NCBI GenBank assembly: GCA_900538475.1
Contig: UPYT01000026.1
Coordinates: 1 to 46,943 of the forward strand
Reading direction: 5' to 3'
Length of the DNA stretch: 46,943 nt
From: an uncultured Clostridium sp.
GTDB lineage: Bacteria; Bacillota; Clostridia; Lachnospirales; Lachnospiraceae
In this document: in pieces, positions 1 through 6,732 of the stretch
Numbering within the stretch: the first letter of the stretch is position 1
How the letters are laid out: each line of letters begins with the position of its first letter
Notes under the pieces: model-generated
Seen by the model: the letters and a program-made list of their open reading frames with translations, nothing else
Told to the model about the DNA's origin: nothing
The model's database searches: none
Position numbers and translations under genes: made by a program

Positions 1-89
1 CGCTTCTGCGACAAAATTCTCTTCCGACGCATGGCGATCCTCGCGGAGCGTTTTTATGTCATAGGACACACTTTCCTATGACATAAAAA
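1..89. repeat. Palindromic extragenic element at left edge
   Basis: Positions 51-66 and 74-89 form a perfect 16 bp inverted repeat around a 7-base loop (core TCATAGGA ... TCCTATGA). Both arms have their T-run outside the 5' side and A-run outside the 3' side, so it lacks the 3' U-tract of a terminator on either strand. A shorter, imperfect relative (ATAGGACAACTATCCT, 721-736) overlaps the bcp promoter. On the + strand bases 1-81 stay open and end in TGA, so the edge might also be the tail of an ORF that begins outside the window; I cannot confirm one. Confidence 0.5.
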
Positions 90-116
90 AGGACAACGTA
101 AATAAATACGATGTCC
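85..116 (-). terminator. Rho-independent terminator after bcp
   Basis: Read on the minus strand, GGACATCG and CGTTGTCC arms (91-98 and 109-116) pair around an AT-rich loop, with one mismatch, and are followed by a run of six T (85-90). It lies about 80 bases past the bcp stop codon and would end that transcript. Confidence 0.65.
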
Positions 117-198
117 CCCTTGACTAATGGCTCGCTCAGCCATGTCTGAAATTCTAGCACAGAAATACATGCAAGTCAAGCAGTTGTTGTTATCACAA

Positions 199-678
199 CT
201 AAAAAGTTGTGATCGTTTTCTGCTCTTCCAAATAAGCCAGAATATCTGCAGCATTCGTATCTGGCTTTACCTTTTCCATTGCCTTTTCAATGATTCCGTT
301 TTCATCAATAAGATAGGTACTGCGCACAACTCCCATAGATACCTTTCCATACAGCTTTTTTTCTTTCCAGACACCATAAGCCTGAATTGCCGTAAGCTCC
401 GGATCTGATAAAAGAAGAAAGGGAAGCTGATACTTGGCCGCAAAGTTGCTGTGAGATTTTACGCTGTCTTTGCTGATTCCTATTACAGCGACTCCCAGTT
501 CTCTGAATTTGTCATAAGCGTCTGCAAAAGCGCATGCCTGTCTGGTACATCCCGGAGTACTGTCCTTCGGATAAAAATACACGACGGTCTTTCTGCCTGC
601 AAAATCAGACAGACTTACCTGATTTCCATCCTTGTCAGACAGCGTAAACTCCGGCGCTTTGGTTCCCGGTGCCAACAT
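199..678 (-). CDS. bcp: Thiol peroxidase, BCP/PrxQ-type peroxiredoxin
   Basis: A 159-residue cytoplasmic peroxiredoxin of the AhpC/TSA fold that reduces hydrogen peroxide and organic hydroperoxides with thioredoxin-type reductants. The signature DSTPGCTRQAC is present: Cys44 is the expected peroxidatic cysteine and Cys49, five residues later in the same helix, the resolving cysteine, the atypical 2-Cys arrangement of E. coli BCP. Length matches the family. I place the start at the ATG at 678 and not at an in-frame TTG six bases upstream, because AGGAGG sits at the right distance before the ATG. It has its own promoter just downstream of the malY-like gene and a terminator after it, so it is probably monocistronic. 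A role in oxygen tolerance is inferred. Confidence 0.93.
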   Translation of the reverse strand: MLAPGTKAPEFTLSDKDGNQVSLSDFAGRKTVVYFYPKDSTPGCTRQACAFADAYDKFRELGVAVIGISKDSVKSHSNFAAKYQLPFLLLSDPELTAIQAYGVWKEKKLYGKVSMGVVRSTYLIDENGIIEKAMEKVKPDTNAADILAYLEEQKTITTF

Positions 679-717
679 AAGCAATTCCTCCTTGCTCTAA
701 CATAAACTTTTATGAAA

Positions 718-746
718 ATCATAGGACAACTATCCTCGTTTGTCAA
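718..746 (-). promoter_or_regulatory. Sigma-A promoter of bcp
   Basis: On the minus strand TTGACA (741-746), a 17 bp spacer and TATGAT (718-723) lie about 40 bases upstream of the bcp start. An imperfect palindrome, ATAGGACAACTATCCT, fills the spacer and edge of the -10 and could be an operator. Confidence 0.8.
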
Positions 747-752
747 TAGACT

Positions 753-1937
753 TTACGCGGTCTGGCGTTCCAGCCCCTTCACCGCCTTTTCCAGCTGCCT
801 CATTGCCTTTTCCAATACCGAACGGGGACATGCTGCATTTAACCGCATATAGCCGCTTAAGCTTCTCCCAAAGGTATCTCCCTCGTTAAGACCAAGTCCT
901 GCCTTTTCAATCATAAACTTCCGAAGTTCCTCATTATTAAGCCCCAGCTTTCTGCAGTCCAGCCACACCAAATAGGTAGCATCTGGAATATTAGGTTTGA
1001 TCTGCGGAATATGCTCCTGACAGTAATTGCGGATAAATTCAAAGTTTCCATCCAGATACACCAGCAGCTGTTCTAACCACTCCTCTCCTTCTTGAAAAGC
1101 TACCTCCATCGCCACAGAACTGAAGGCATTATTGCGATGAATGTCCATAGCAGCCCAGAACTGATCAAACGCTTGTTTCATTTCCAGATCTGGAAACACG
1201 GTTGTAGATGCCTGAAGGCCAGCCAGATTAAAAGTTTTCGTTCCAGAAATGCAGCTGATTACCTTTTTTCCGATTTCCTCTGAAACAATGGCTGTAGGCG
1301 TATGCTTTTTTCCGTGAAAAATCAAATCAGAATGGATCTCATCGGACACCAGAAGTACATCATTGGCAATACAGATATCTGCCATTTTCTTCAGCTGTTC
1401 CCTGGTCCATACAATTCCCAAGGGATTATGCGGACTGCACAGAAGGAACACCTTTGCCTCTTCTGCCTTTTTCTCAAAGTCTTCAAAGTCAATGGACCAT
1501 ACTCCATCCTGCTCCACCAGCTGATTTTCCAAAACCTGACGTCCCAAAGCCTCAGTAATATCGTAAAATTCTGAATACACTGGAGTCTGAATTAAAATCT
1601 TGTCTCCGGGCTTGGTGAACACCTGCATAATTCCTGCAAGAGCAGGAACCACGCCCAAGCTCCAGCTTGCAAGCTTCGGATCAATCGTCCATCCATTCCG
1701 CCGCTCCTGCCAAGAGCAGATTGCCTTAAAATAACTGTCTGGACGGGAGGTATAGCCCCAGATGCCTTCTTCTGCCTTTTTCTTCAAAGCATCAATAATA
1801 GGCTGTGCCGTTTTAAAATCCATATCCGCTACCCAAAGAGGAATTACATCCATGGTTCCGAATTTTTTCATTCGTTCATCGTATTTAGATGAACGATTGG
1901 TACTGCGGTCAATCACCTGATCAAAATCATACTTCAT
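753..1937 (-). CDS. MalY/PatB-family PLP-dependent C-S beta-lyase / aminotransferase
   Basis: A fold-type I PLP enzyme. The MalY/PatB group cleaves cystathionine and other cysteine conjugates to pyruvate, ammonia and a thiol, and some members act as aminotransferases. Seen in the sequence, numbered from the upstream in-frame ATG at 1955: SPHNPLG at 174-180, DEIHSD at 205-210 (PLP phenol-binding Asp) and SGTKTFNLAG with the Schiff-base Lys240. The preferred start is the ATG at 1937, which has AAGGTGG in good position; the ATG at 1955 has no ribosome site. That gives 394 residues, normal for the family. It follows the terminator of the upstream gene and is read in the same direction as bcp. Substrate cannot be told from sequence; a methionine/cysteine metabolism role is the usual inference. 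Confidence 0.88.
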   Translation of the reverse strand: MKYDFDQVIDRSTNRSSKYDERMKKFGTMDVIPLWVADMDFKTAQPIIDALKKKAEEGIWGYTSRPDSYFKAICSWQERRNGWTIDPKLASWSLGVVPALAGIMQVFTKPGDKILIQTPVYSEFYDITEALGRQVLENQLVEQDGVWSIDFEDFEKKAEEAKVFLLCSPHNPLGIVWTREQLKKMADICIANDVLLVSDEIHSDLIFHGKKHTPTAIVSEEIGKKVISCISGTKTFNLAGLQASTTVFPDLEMKQAFDQFWAAMDIHRNNAFSSVAMEVAFQEGEEWLEQLLVYLDGNFEFIRNYCQEHIPQIKPNIPDATYLVWLDCRKLGLNNEELRKFMIEKAGLGLNEGDTFGRSLSGYMRLNAACPRSVLEKAMRQLEKAVKGLERQTA

Positions 1938-1981
1938 TTTTGCCACCTTCCCCATTCTACTTCAAAATTCTATGCTGGATC

Positions 1982-2008
1982 ACAAAAGCCGGGGGCATAT
2001 CCCCCGGC
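1982..2008 (-). terminator. Rho-independent terminator of the wall-binding-repeat gene
   Basis: A perfect 8 bp GC-rich stem (GCCGGGGG 1988-1995 with CCCCCGGC 2001-2008) and five-base loop are followed on the minus strand by TTTT-GTG. It lies just past the stop of the gene at 2031. Confidence 0.8.
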
Positions 2009-2030
2009 CCGTGTTTATTCATCTGCCTGT

Positions 2031-2528
2031 TTAGGACGGAATCCATGCGCCGTCTGCGCCTACCTGATATCCATCCGGTGTTGTGGTATTTGTAAGCAAA
2101 TGACCTCTGGTTCCGTCAGAAACCTCATGGAAATAGTACCATTTCCCTTCAATCTGATGCCATCCCGTATACATATGGCCTCTGGTTCCATCTGCTGCGG
2201 AATGCAGATAAAATACCTGATCATCCAGCTGCAGCCAACCGCTCGCCATATTGCTGTTCGCATCAAAATAGTACCAGGAATCTACCCCTCCCCAGTGCAC
2301 CAGCTGCCAGCAGGAGGTTGCAAGATTTCCGTCAAAATAAGTAAAGGTCCAGTTCCCGTCTGGGCGCTGCAGCCAGTATCCGTCAGCTGCATCTGAAATA
2401 GTTCCAACCGGCGGTGCAGACTCTGCATAAGCACAAAGCGGTGCTGCCACAGTCATCGCTGCTGCTGCCAGCAGGGCTGTGATCATTCTGCGGCCTGCCT
2501 TGCTGCGTGTGAAAAGACTTTTTCTCAT
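2031..2528 (-). CDS. Small secreted protein with cell-wall/choline-binding-type repeats
   Basis: A 165-residue exported protein. Residues 1-35 are a signal peptide: basic start, alanine-rich core and AYA|ES cleavage site. The mature part is made of aromatic repeats of the choline-binding / glucan-binding type: units such as GNWTFTYFDG, DSWYYFDANS, QVFYLHSAADGTRGH and GKWYYFHEVSDGTRGH, each followed by a GW or SCW turn. The repeats normally bind wall teichoic-acid choline or polysaccharide. No catalytic domain is attached, so the protein is a repeat module alone, perhaps a wall-bound adaptor or a leftover of a larger protein. AAGGAGA precedes the ATG, and an extended -10 (TGCTATAAT, 2579-2584) lies upstream. 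Function beyond binding is unknown. Confidence 0.8.
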   Translation of the reverse strand: MRKSLFTRSKAGRRMITALLAAAAMTVAAPLCAYAESAPPVGTISDAADGYWLQRPDGNWTFTYFDGNLATSCWQLVHWGGVDSWYYFDANSNMASGWLQLDDQVFYLHSAADGTRGHMYTGWHQIEGKWYYFHEVSDGTRGHLLTNTTTPDGYQVGADGAWIPS

Positions 2529-2578
2529 AAAATCTCCTTTCCTTTGCAGTTTTCCGTCAACTGCATCTCTTGTTCTGA

Positions 2579-2584
2579 ATTATA
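2579..2584 (-). promoter_or_regulatory. Extended -10 element of the wall-binding-repeat gene
   Basis: TATAAT preceded by TGC on the minus strand, about 50 bases before the ATG at 2528. The expected -35 position is only T-rich (TTTTTC), so recognition would rely on the extended -10. Confidence 0.45.
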
Positions 2585-2713
2585 GCACAAAACTGCAAAA
2601 GGAAAAATATCCTCTTTTGCGGAAATTTAAGAAGAAATGTATACACTTTTCACAAAAATAACATCCATTTTATGAAACCAGAGCATTTTTATATTATAGA
2701 ATGCGCTTTTAAA

Positions 2714-3076
2714 TTAGTGATGTCCACCGCACTCATCTGCATGCTCATGGTTATGGCAGATAGAGCCAGTAGAAATCAGCTCACCCTTTAAATAAGTCTC
2801 TACAGCTGCTCTTGCATCTCCCTGAACACCTACAATTACTTCTACGCCGCGTTCATTGAAAATATCCACTGCGCCGCCGCCCATACCGCCGGAAATAATC
2901 ACCTGAGCCCCATTGTCTGCCAGGAAATTCGGCAAAAAGCCTGGACGATGACCAGGATTGGGGACAGAATTTTCAGAAATAATCTTTCCATCCTCTGTGT
3001 CAAAAAAGATAAAGTTCTCACAATGTCCAAAATGTCCTGCTACACTGTTTCCCATAGCTGCTACTGCAATTTTCAT
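2714..3076 (-). CDS. NifX/NifB-C-terminal-family cluster-binding protein with His/Cys tail
   Basis: A 120-residue member of the dinitrogenase iron-molybdenum cofactor family (the fold shared by NifX, NafY, the NifB C-terminal domain and the orange protein ORP), which binds metal-sulfur clusters. The start MKIAVAAMG at 3076 has AAGGAG upstream; the open frame upstream of it is not coding. Typical features are AGHFGHCENF near residue 20 and the glycine-rich SGGMGGGA. The last 14 residues, CHNHEHADECGGHH, are rich in Cys and His and look like a metal-binding tail. It is the last gene of an operon with two ferredoxin-ATPases and a DUF134 regulator, the composition of ORP-type clusters in anaerobes. 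The actual cluster bound is unknown. Confidence 0.85.
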   Translation of the reverse strand: MKIAVAAMGNSVAGHFGHCENFIFFDTEDGKIISENSVPNPGHRPGFLPNFLADNGAQVIISGGMGGGAVDIFNERGVEVIVGVQGDARAAVETYLKGELISTGSICHNHEHADECGGHH

Positions 3077-3143
3077 ATTCCTTACTCCTTTATATTTAAT
3101 AAATTTGCTGTAACGATTCCAGTGGATACTCCGTCCTGAACAG

Positions 3144-3998
3144 TTACAGTTTGATAACATTTTGATAGATCTCCTGCAGCGCATTTCTGGCTGGACAGTC
3201 GATATCTGCAAGGGTTTTTCCCATATTGATCGCCTCAGAAGCAGACTTATCATATGGGATCTGTCCGACAAACGGAATCTGCTCTTCCTGACAGAACTGC
3301 CTGATCTCCTCTGTATGCTCTGGGCTTACATCCCACTTATTGACACAGACTGCCAGCTTTGCCTGCAAATTTTCGGCTGTTTTTACCAGCCTCTTTAAAT
3401 CACTGATTCCAGAAAAACTTGGTTCTGCCACTACCAGAACCAGATCCATACCGCTGATAGAGGCAATGACTGGGCATCCAATTCCTGGAGAGCCGTCTAT
3501 CACAGCAAGCTCTGTTTCCGGAGCATGCTTCAGCATCGCCATTTTCACCTCAGTAACCAGCTTCCCCGAATTTCCACGCCCCATTTTCAAAGCGGCTGTG
3601 GAAAACACACCATCCTCCAGATACAGCTCTTTTCTTCCCGCCACATCCTTTTCCAGAGTTACTGCCCCTGAAGGACATACATAAGAACAGACGCCGCAGC
3701 CTTCACAGGCATATTCATTTACCCGAAACCTGCCTTCACAGGGAATCAGGGCAGAAAAACGGCAGTGGGACTGGCAGGTTCCGCAGCCTGTGCATTTTTC
3801 CGGATCAATCACTGCTTTATCTCCTCCCAGAAAGGGAGTCACCTCAGGCTTTCCTCTCCGCTCTGCTACCAGGTGAAGGTTGGGGGCATCCACATCACAG
3901 TCCGCAATTGCCCTCGTCTGAGAAAAACGAATCAGAGCTGCCGCTGTCGTAGTTTTTCCTGTACCGCCCTTTCCGCTTAATATCAAAAGCCGCTTCAT
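3144..3998 (-). CDS. MinD/Mrp-type P-loop ATPase with inserted 2x[4Fe-4S] ferredoxin domain (second copy)
   Basis: A 284-residue ATPase of the COG1149 type. The deviant Walker A motif GKGGTGKTT is at residues 9-17 and DCDVDAPN follows. The ferredoxin insert carries two cluster sites: Cys69, 72, 75 with 79 and Cys98, 101, 104 with 108. A MinD-like C-terminal half contains the DGSPG motif. Family members occur in pairs beside NifX/ORP-like proteins and are thought to assemble or transfer metal-sulfur clusters using ATP; no reaction is proven. Its start overlaps the stop of the upstream paralogue (ATGA, 3995-3998), so the two are translationally coupled and probably form a heterodimer. The NifX-like gene follows 67 bases downstream. 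Confidence 0.9.
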   Translation of the reverse strand: MKRLLILSGKGGTGKTTTAAALIRFSQTRAIADCDVDAPNLHLVAERRGKPEVTPFLGGDKAVIDPEKCTGCGTCQSHCRFSALIPCEGRFRVNEYACEGCGVCSYVCPSGAVTLEKDVAGRKELYLEDGVFSTAALKMGRGNSGKLVTEVKMAMLKHAPETELAVIDGSPGIGCPVIASISGMDLVLVVAEPSFSGISDLKRLVKTAENLQAKLAVCVNKWDVSPEHTEEIRQFCQEEQIPFVGQIPYDKSASEAINMGKTLADIDCPARNALQEIYQNVIKL

Positions 3999-4828
3999 GA
4001 TACACCTCCCATCTGCTGAATCTGCTCAAGAAGCTCAGAAAACAAATGGTTCATCTCCAGACTGTGGCTAGAAACAATTTGTCCTGTCGCTGCCAGAGCT
4101 GCAAGATGGGAATCGTAAGGGATTCTGGCAAGAATCGGAAGTCCCTGCTCCCGACAGAACTGTTCCAGCGGTTCATAAGGAGCATCCTGTTTGTTAATCA
4201 CAACGCCGCAGGGCTTTCCAAGAAGAGAAACCAGCTCATAAACCATCTGGAAATTATGAAATCCAAAAGCGGTTGGCTCTGCCACAAGAACACAAAAATC
4301 CGCATCCATGACACATTCCATCACACTGCAGGCGCTGCCTGGAGGACAGTCTAAAACGGTAAATCCGTCCGCCTGCTTCAGCGCCTCTCGAATAATCGGA
4401 ATTCCCGAGGCTTCCCCCGGATTTAAAATTCCGGTTACTACCCGAACATTTTTTGCTGTTCCGATTTCCAGAATACCAACTGGCTTTTCTCTTTCTGTAA
4501 TGGCATTTTCCGGACAAACCAGACTGCAGCCGCCGCAGCTGTGACAGACCTCGGAAAAAACCATCGGTTTTTCTTTGATATACATCAGAGCGTGAAACCG
4601 ACAGAACTGTACGCACTTTTTACATCCAGTACATCTTTCGGCATCAAAAACAGGAAGAAGCGTGCTTACCTGTGAGGAGGTCACCTGGCCGGGCTGAAAA
4701 AACAGACGCCCATTGGGCTCCTCCACATCACAGTCAATATAAACTGCTCGCTCTGCCACTGCTGCAAGATTCACTGCAGTCAGAGTTTTCCCTGCTCCGC
4801 CCTTTCCGCTTAAACAGGCAATCTTCAC
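3995..4828 (-). CDS. MinD/Mrp-type P-loop ATPase with inserted 2x[4Fe-4S] ferredoxin domain (first copy)
   Basis: A 277-residue paralogue of the following gene. It has the deviant Walker A GKGGAGKT at 8-15, DCDVEEPNG at 32-40, and two [4Fe-4S] sites: Cys66, 69, 72, 76 and Cys95, 98, 101, 105. The switch-like motif DCPPGSACS follows. The paired arrangement of two diverged ferredoxin-ATPases beside DUF134 and NifX genes is a conserved anaerobe-specific cassette. Its ATG overlaps the stop of the DUF134-NifX gene (4825-4828) and its own stop overlaps the start of the next ATPase, so the three genes are coupled. Cluster-assembly or cluster-insertion ATPase is an inference from family and context. 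Confidence 0.9.
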   Translation of the reverse strand: MKIACLSGKGGAGKTLTAVNLAAVAERAVYIDCDVEEPNGRLFFQPGQVTSSQVSTLLPVFDAERCTGCKKCVQFCRFHALMYIKEKPMVFSEVCHSCGGCSLVCPENAITEREKPVGILEIGTAKNVRVVTGILNPGEASGIPIIREALKQADGFTVLDCPPGSACSVMECVMDADFCVLVAEPTAFGFHNFQMVYELVSLLGKPCGVVINKQDAPYEPLEQFCREQGLPILARIPYDSHLAALAATGQIVSSHSLEMNHLFSELLEQIQQMGGVS

Positions 4829-5550
4829 TGTACACCGTGGAAGCCGCCATGAAACTGAGTCAGCTCCTCAAGCCTTCCCTCCTCCAGCGCAGCCAAATCC
4901 TCCGCAGCGGCCTTGTTTGCGGATTTATAAATTTTCATACCTGCTTCGTGAAAAACATCAGCAGCATTCTGTCCACAGCGGACGGTAATCAGATCGGTCA
5001 CCTGATTGTCTACCAGAAACTGGGCAGCCTGAATCCCTGCCCCTCCCTGCGCCTGAGCTGCCGGATTTTCTTCAATAACATCTATTCCATTTTCCCGAAA
5101 CAAAAAATACGGCGCGCGAGCTAAAACAACGCACACATCCTGTTGATTCTCATCCAGGGGAACTGCTATTTTCATTCCTTCAACCTCCTTAAACAACCTT
5201 TGTTCACAGCAGCTGCGGTGTCTCCTGCAGCCTCCGCAGCCGCAGAAATCTTCTTTTCCGTCACAAAGCTGATAATCACCGCCTTCAATTTTCAGCGGCC
5301 GCCCGTCTACCAGCGCCTCTGCCAGCTTCTGTCTGGCAGAATTGTAGATCATCTGAACGGTAGTCCTTGCAACCTGCATATAGCTGCTGCACTCCTCCTG
5401 AGAAAATCCCTGCCGGTCAATCAGACGGATCGCCTCGTATTCGTCCACCGTAAGAATTACGGCAAAATCACAGGAACTGCTGCCTGCCGGAAAAAACTCC
5501 CGAATCTGAGGCATCTGACATACTTTTCTGCATTTCTTTGGTCTTGGCAT
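4825..5550 (-). CDS. Fusion of DUF134 HTH protein and NifX-family domain
   Basis: A 241-residue two-domain protein. Residues 1-90 are a DUF134 domain (COG1342): MPRPKKCRKV start, LTVDEYEAIRLID and a helix-turn-helix around QEECSSYMQVARTTVQMIYNSARQ. Residues 96-116 hold eight cysteines (CDGKEDFCGCGGCRRHRSCC), a likely metal site. Residues 126-241 are a complete NifX-type domain beginning MKIAVPLDENQ. In many genomes these are two genes. Here the frame is continuous, yet an AAGGAGG lies 8 bases before Met126 (5175), so the NifX domain may also be made on its own. First gene of the operon, with GGGAGG before the ATG. The HTH probably senses metal or cluster status and controls its own promoter at 5625-5653. 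Confidence 0.88.
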   Translation of the reverse strand: MPRPKKCRKVCQMPQIREFFPAGSSSCDFAVILTVDEYEAIRLIDRQGFSQEECSSYMQVARTTVQMIYNSARQKLAEALVDGRPLKIEGGDYQLCDGKEDFCGCGGCRRHRSCCEQRLFKEVEGMKIAVPLDENQQDVCVVLARAPYFLFRENGIDVIEENPAAQAQGGAGIQAAQFLVDNQVTDLITVRCGQNAADVFHEAGMKIYKSANKAAAEDLAALEEGRLEELTQFHGGFHGVQ

Positions 5551-5657
5551 ATGAGCCTCCCTGTATTCCCTGTCGCTGTTCTGTTATATAAATTTATTTA
5601 TGGCATATGTCATTAACTATTTGGAGTATACCTCTATTTCCGGCATATGTCAATAAC
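5546..5657 (-). promoter_or_regulatory. Promoter of the Fe-S operon with three GGCATATG boxes
   Basis: On the minus strand TTGACA (5648-5653), a 17 bp spacer and TATACT (5625-5630) form a near-consensus promoter. The 16-base segments 5602-5617 and 5642-5657 are direct repeats differing at one base (GGCATATGTCATTAAC and GGCATATGTCAATAAC on the + strand), exactly 40 bp apart. One overlaps the -35 and the other lies just past the start site. A third GGCATATG covers the start codon at 5546-5553. The placement is that of an operator for an autoregulating protein, plausibly the DUF134 HTH. Confidence 0.65.
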
Positions 5658-5820
5658 TTTCTCTTTTCAGCTGGTGCAAAAGCCGAAGAGGCAGCTCCAT
5701 CACACATCCTTTCAAAGGATTCACAATCTGGCTGATATGAAGATTTCCCTGCAGGGATAAAAGCATCGCCGCCTGAGCATCCGTCAGTTCAAATCTATAA
5801 TAGAAAAATGCCGGAAGCAC
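5650..5820 (-). CDS. Possible small ORF or C-terminal gene remnant
   Basis: An open frame of about 56 codons from a GTG at 5820 to a TGA at 5650. The encoded text (FFYYRFELTDAQ, AAMLLSLQGNLHISQ, VMELPLRLLHQLKRES) has natural composition and codon use like its neighbours, unlike a random intergenic frame. The family is not recognised. The GTG has GGAGG only four bases before it and lies inside the hairpin that ends the pgeF transcript, so translation as a separate gene is doubtful. The stop codon overlaps the -35 box of the DUF134 operon. It may be the remaining tail of a gene whose 5' part was lost. Confidence 0.3.
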   Translation of the reverse strand: MLPAFFYYRFELTDAQAAMLLSLQGNLHISQIVNPLKGCVMELPLRLLHQLKRESY

Positions 5821-5833
5821 TCTGCCTCCGGCA
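5804..5833 (-). terminator. Rho-independent terminator after pgeF
   Basis: A 10 bp stem (5809-5818 with 5824-5833, one G-U pair) with a five-base loop is followed on the minus strand by TTTTT. It begins 14 bases past the pgeF stop and ends the ylxM-to-pgeF block. Confidence 0.85.
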
Positions 5834-5846
5834 TAACCATATTTTC

Positions 5847-6704
5847 TTATTTTTCTTCCTTCAGCCCCAAAAACGCCGCCAGATTGCCTCGTTCATTTCC
5901 CGTTGTCCGGTGAGAGAACAAAAGCTCCGGATTACAGTGGGTGCAGATATCCGTTGTATGAATATTCTCCTGTTTCACACCTGCCTCCGCAAAAATAATC
6001 TCATTGGCCAGCCACAAATCCAGCTGATACTTTTCATTGTCTTTCTGATAGAAAAGCCTGTCATGCCAGGACTCGTCAAATGCCTTCCGGAATTCCTCCA
6101 CAACCTCACCGCCTACTTCAAAGCAGTCCTGGCAAATGCTTGGGCCAATACAGGCAATTACATCCTCTGGATTGGTGCCATAGCTCTCTCTCATAGCATC
6201 CAGAGTTTTCTTTCCCATTCTGTTTACCGTTCCTCTCCATCCGGAATGAGACAAGCCAATAGCCCGGTGAACCGGATCCAGCAGATACAGAGGAACACAG
6301 TCTGCATAAAAGGTAACCAGAGTAATTCCCAGAACATTAGTGATAAGGCCGTCTACATCCTGATAATCCCGCGGCCGGACAATCCCTTTTCCCTCGTCCT
6401 CTTCCGTCACCTTTCTCACATGAGTAGTATGGGTCTGATAGGACAGAACCATTTTTTCCGGCGCCGTCCCAAGAATTTCTGCCATGCGGCGGTAATTCTC
6501 CATCACATGCTCCGGCTCGTCTCCTCTGGTAAAAGAAAAGTTCATAGAAGAAAAAACACCTTTGCTGACACCGCCTATACGGGTAGAAAAGCTATGGCTT
6601 ACCAGACCGCTTTCCTCTAAAGCAGGAAAAGACAGCCAGACAACACCATTTTTTTCTTTTATATTTAATTGTTCTTTCGCCTGCTTCCGTTTCCATGACA
6701 CCAT
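5847..6704 (-). CDS. pgeF: Peptidoglycan editing factor, laccase-domain protein (YfiH family)
   Basis: A 285-residue Cu-oxidase_4/YfiH-fold protein. E. coli YfiH removes misincorporated L-Ser from UDP-MurNAc-dipeptide; other members have been reported as purine nucleoside phosphorylases/deaminases or polyphenol oxidases. The metal triad is present: His92 in SYQTHTTH, Cys136 in ADCVPL and His153 in LSHSGWRG, numbered from the ATG at 6704. That ATG is chosen because GGAGG precedes it; the longer upstream frame would run into yraN. The CTHCNPELLFSHR motif near the C-terminus is also typical. Last gene of the conserved block, followed by a strong terminator. Preference among the reported activities cannot be judged from sequence. 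Confidence 0.9.
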   Translation of the reverse strand: MVSWKRKQAKEQLNIKEKNGVVWLSFPALEESGLVSHSFSTRIGGVSKGVFSSMNFSFTRGDEPEHVMENYRRMAEILGTAPEKMVLSYQTHTTHVRKVTEEDEGKGIVRPRDYQDVDGLITNVLGITLVTFYADCVPLYLLDPVHRAIGLSHSGWRGTVNRMGKKTLDAMRESYGTNPEDVIACIGPSICQDCFEVGGEVVEEFRKAFDESWHDRLFYQKDNEKYQLDLWLANEIIFAEAGVKQENIHTTDICTHCNPELLFSHRTTGNERGNLAAFLGLKEEK

Positions 6705-6732
6705 AGCAGTAAACCTCCGTCTCCCGATTTTA

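Noticed and set aside
51..89. Bidirectional terminator at the left edge
   Set aside because: T-runs lie at the 5' side and A-runs at the 3' side of the stem on both strands, the reverse of a terminator; the bcp terminator is the separate hairpin at 85-116.
2714..3271. Longer start for the NifX-like gene at 3271
   Set aside because: The extra 65 residues have no homology-like features and overlap the upstream ATPase gene's 3' end; AAGGAG lies before the ATG at 3076.
3144..4828. Reading the paired ATPases as chromosome-partition or division-site proteins (MinD/ParA)
   Set aside because: Both carry inserted 2x[4Fe-4S] ferredoxin domains and lie with NifX/DUF134 genes, which points to metal-cluster handling.
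5808..6620. Long + strand open frame of 270 codons opposite pgeF
   Set aside because: It mirrors pgeF, which has family motifs and a ribosome site; the + frame has no recognisable domain and a Cys/His/Arg-rich composition typical of antisense frames.
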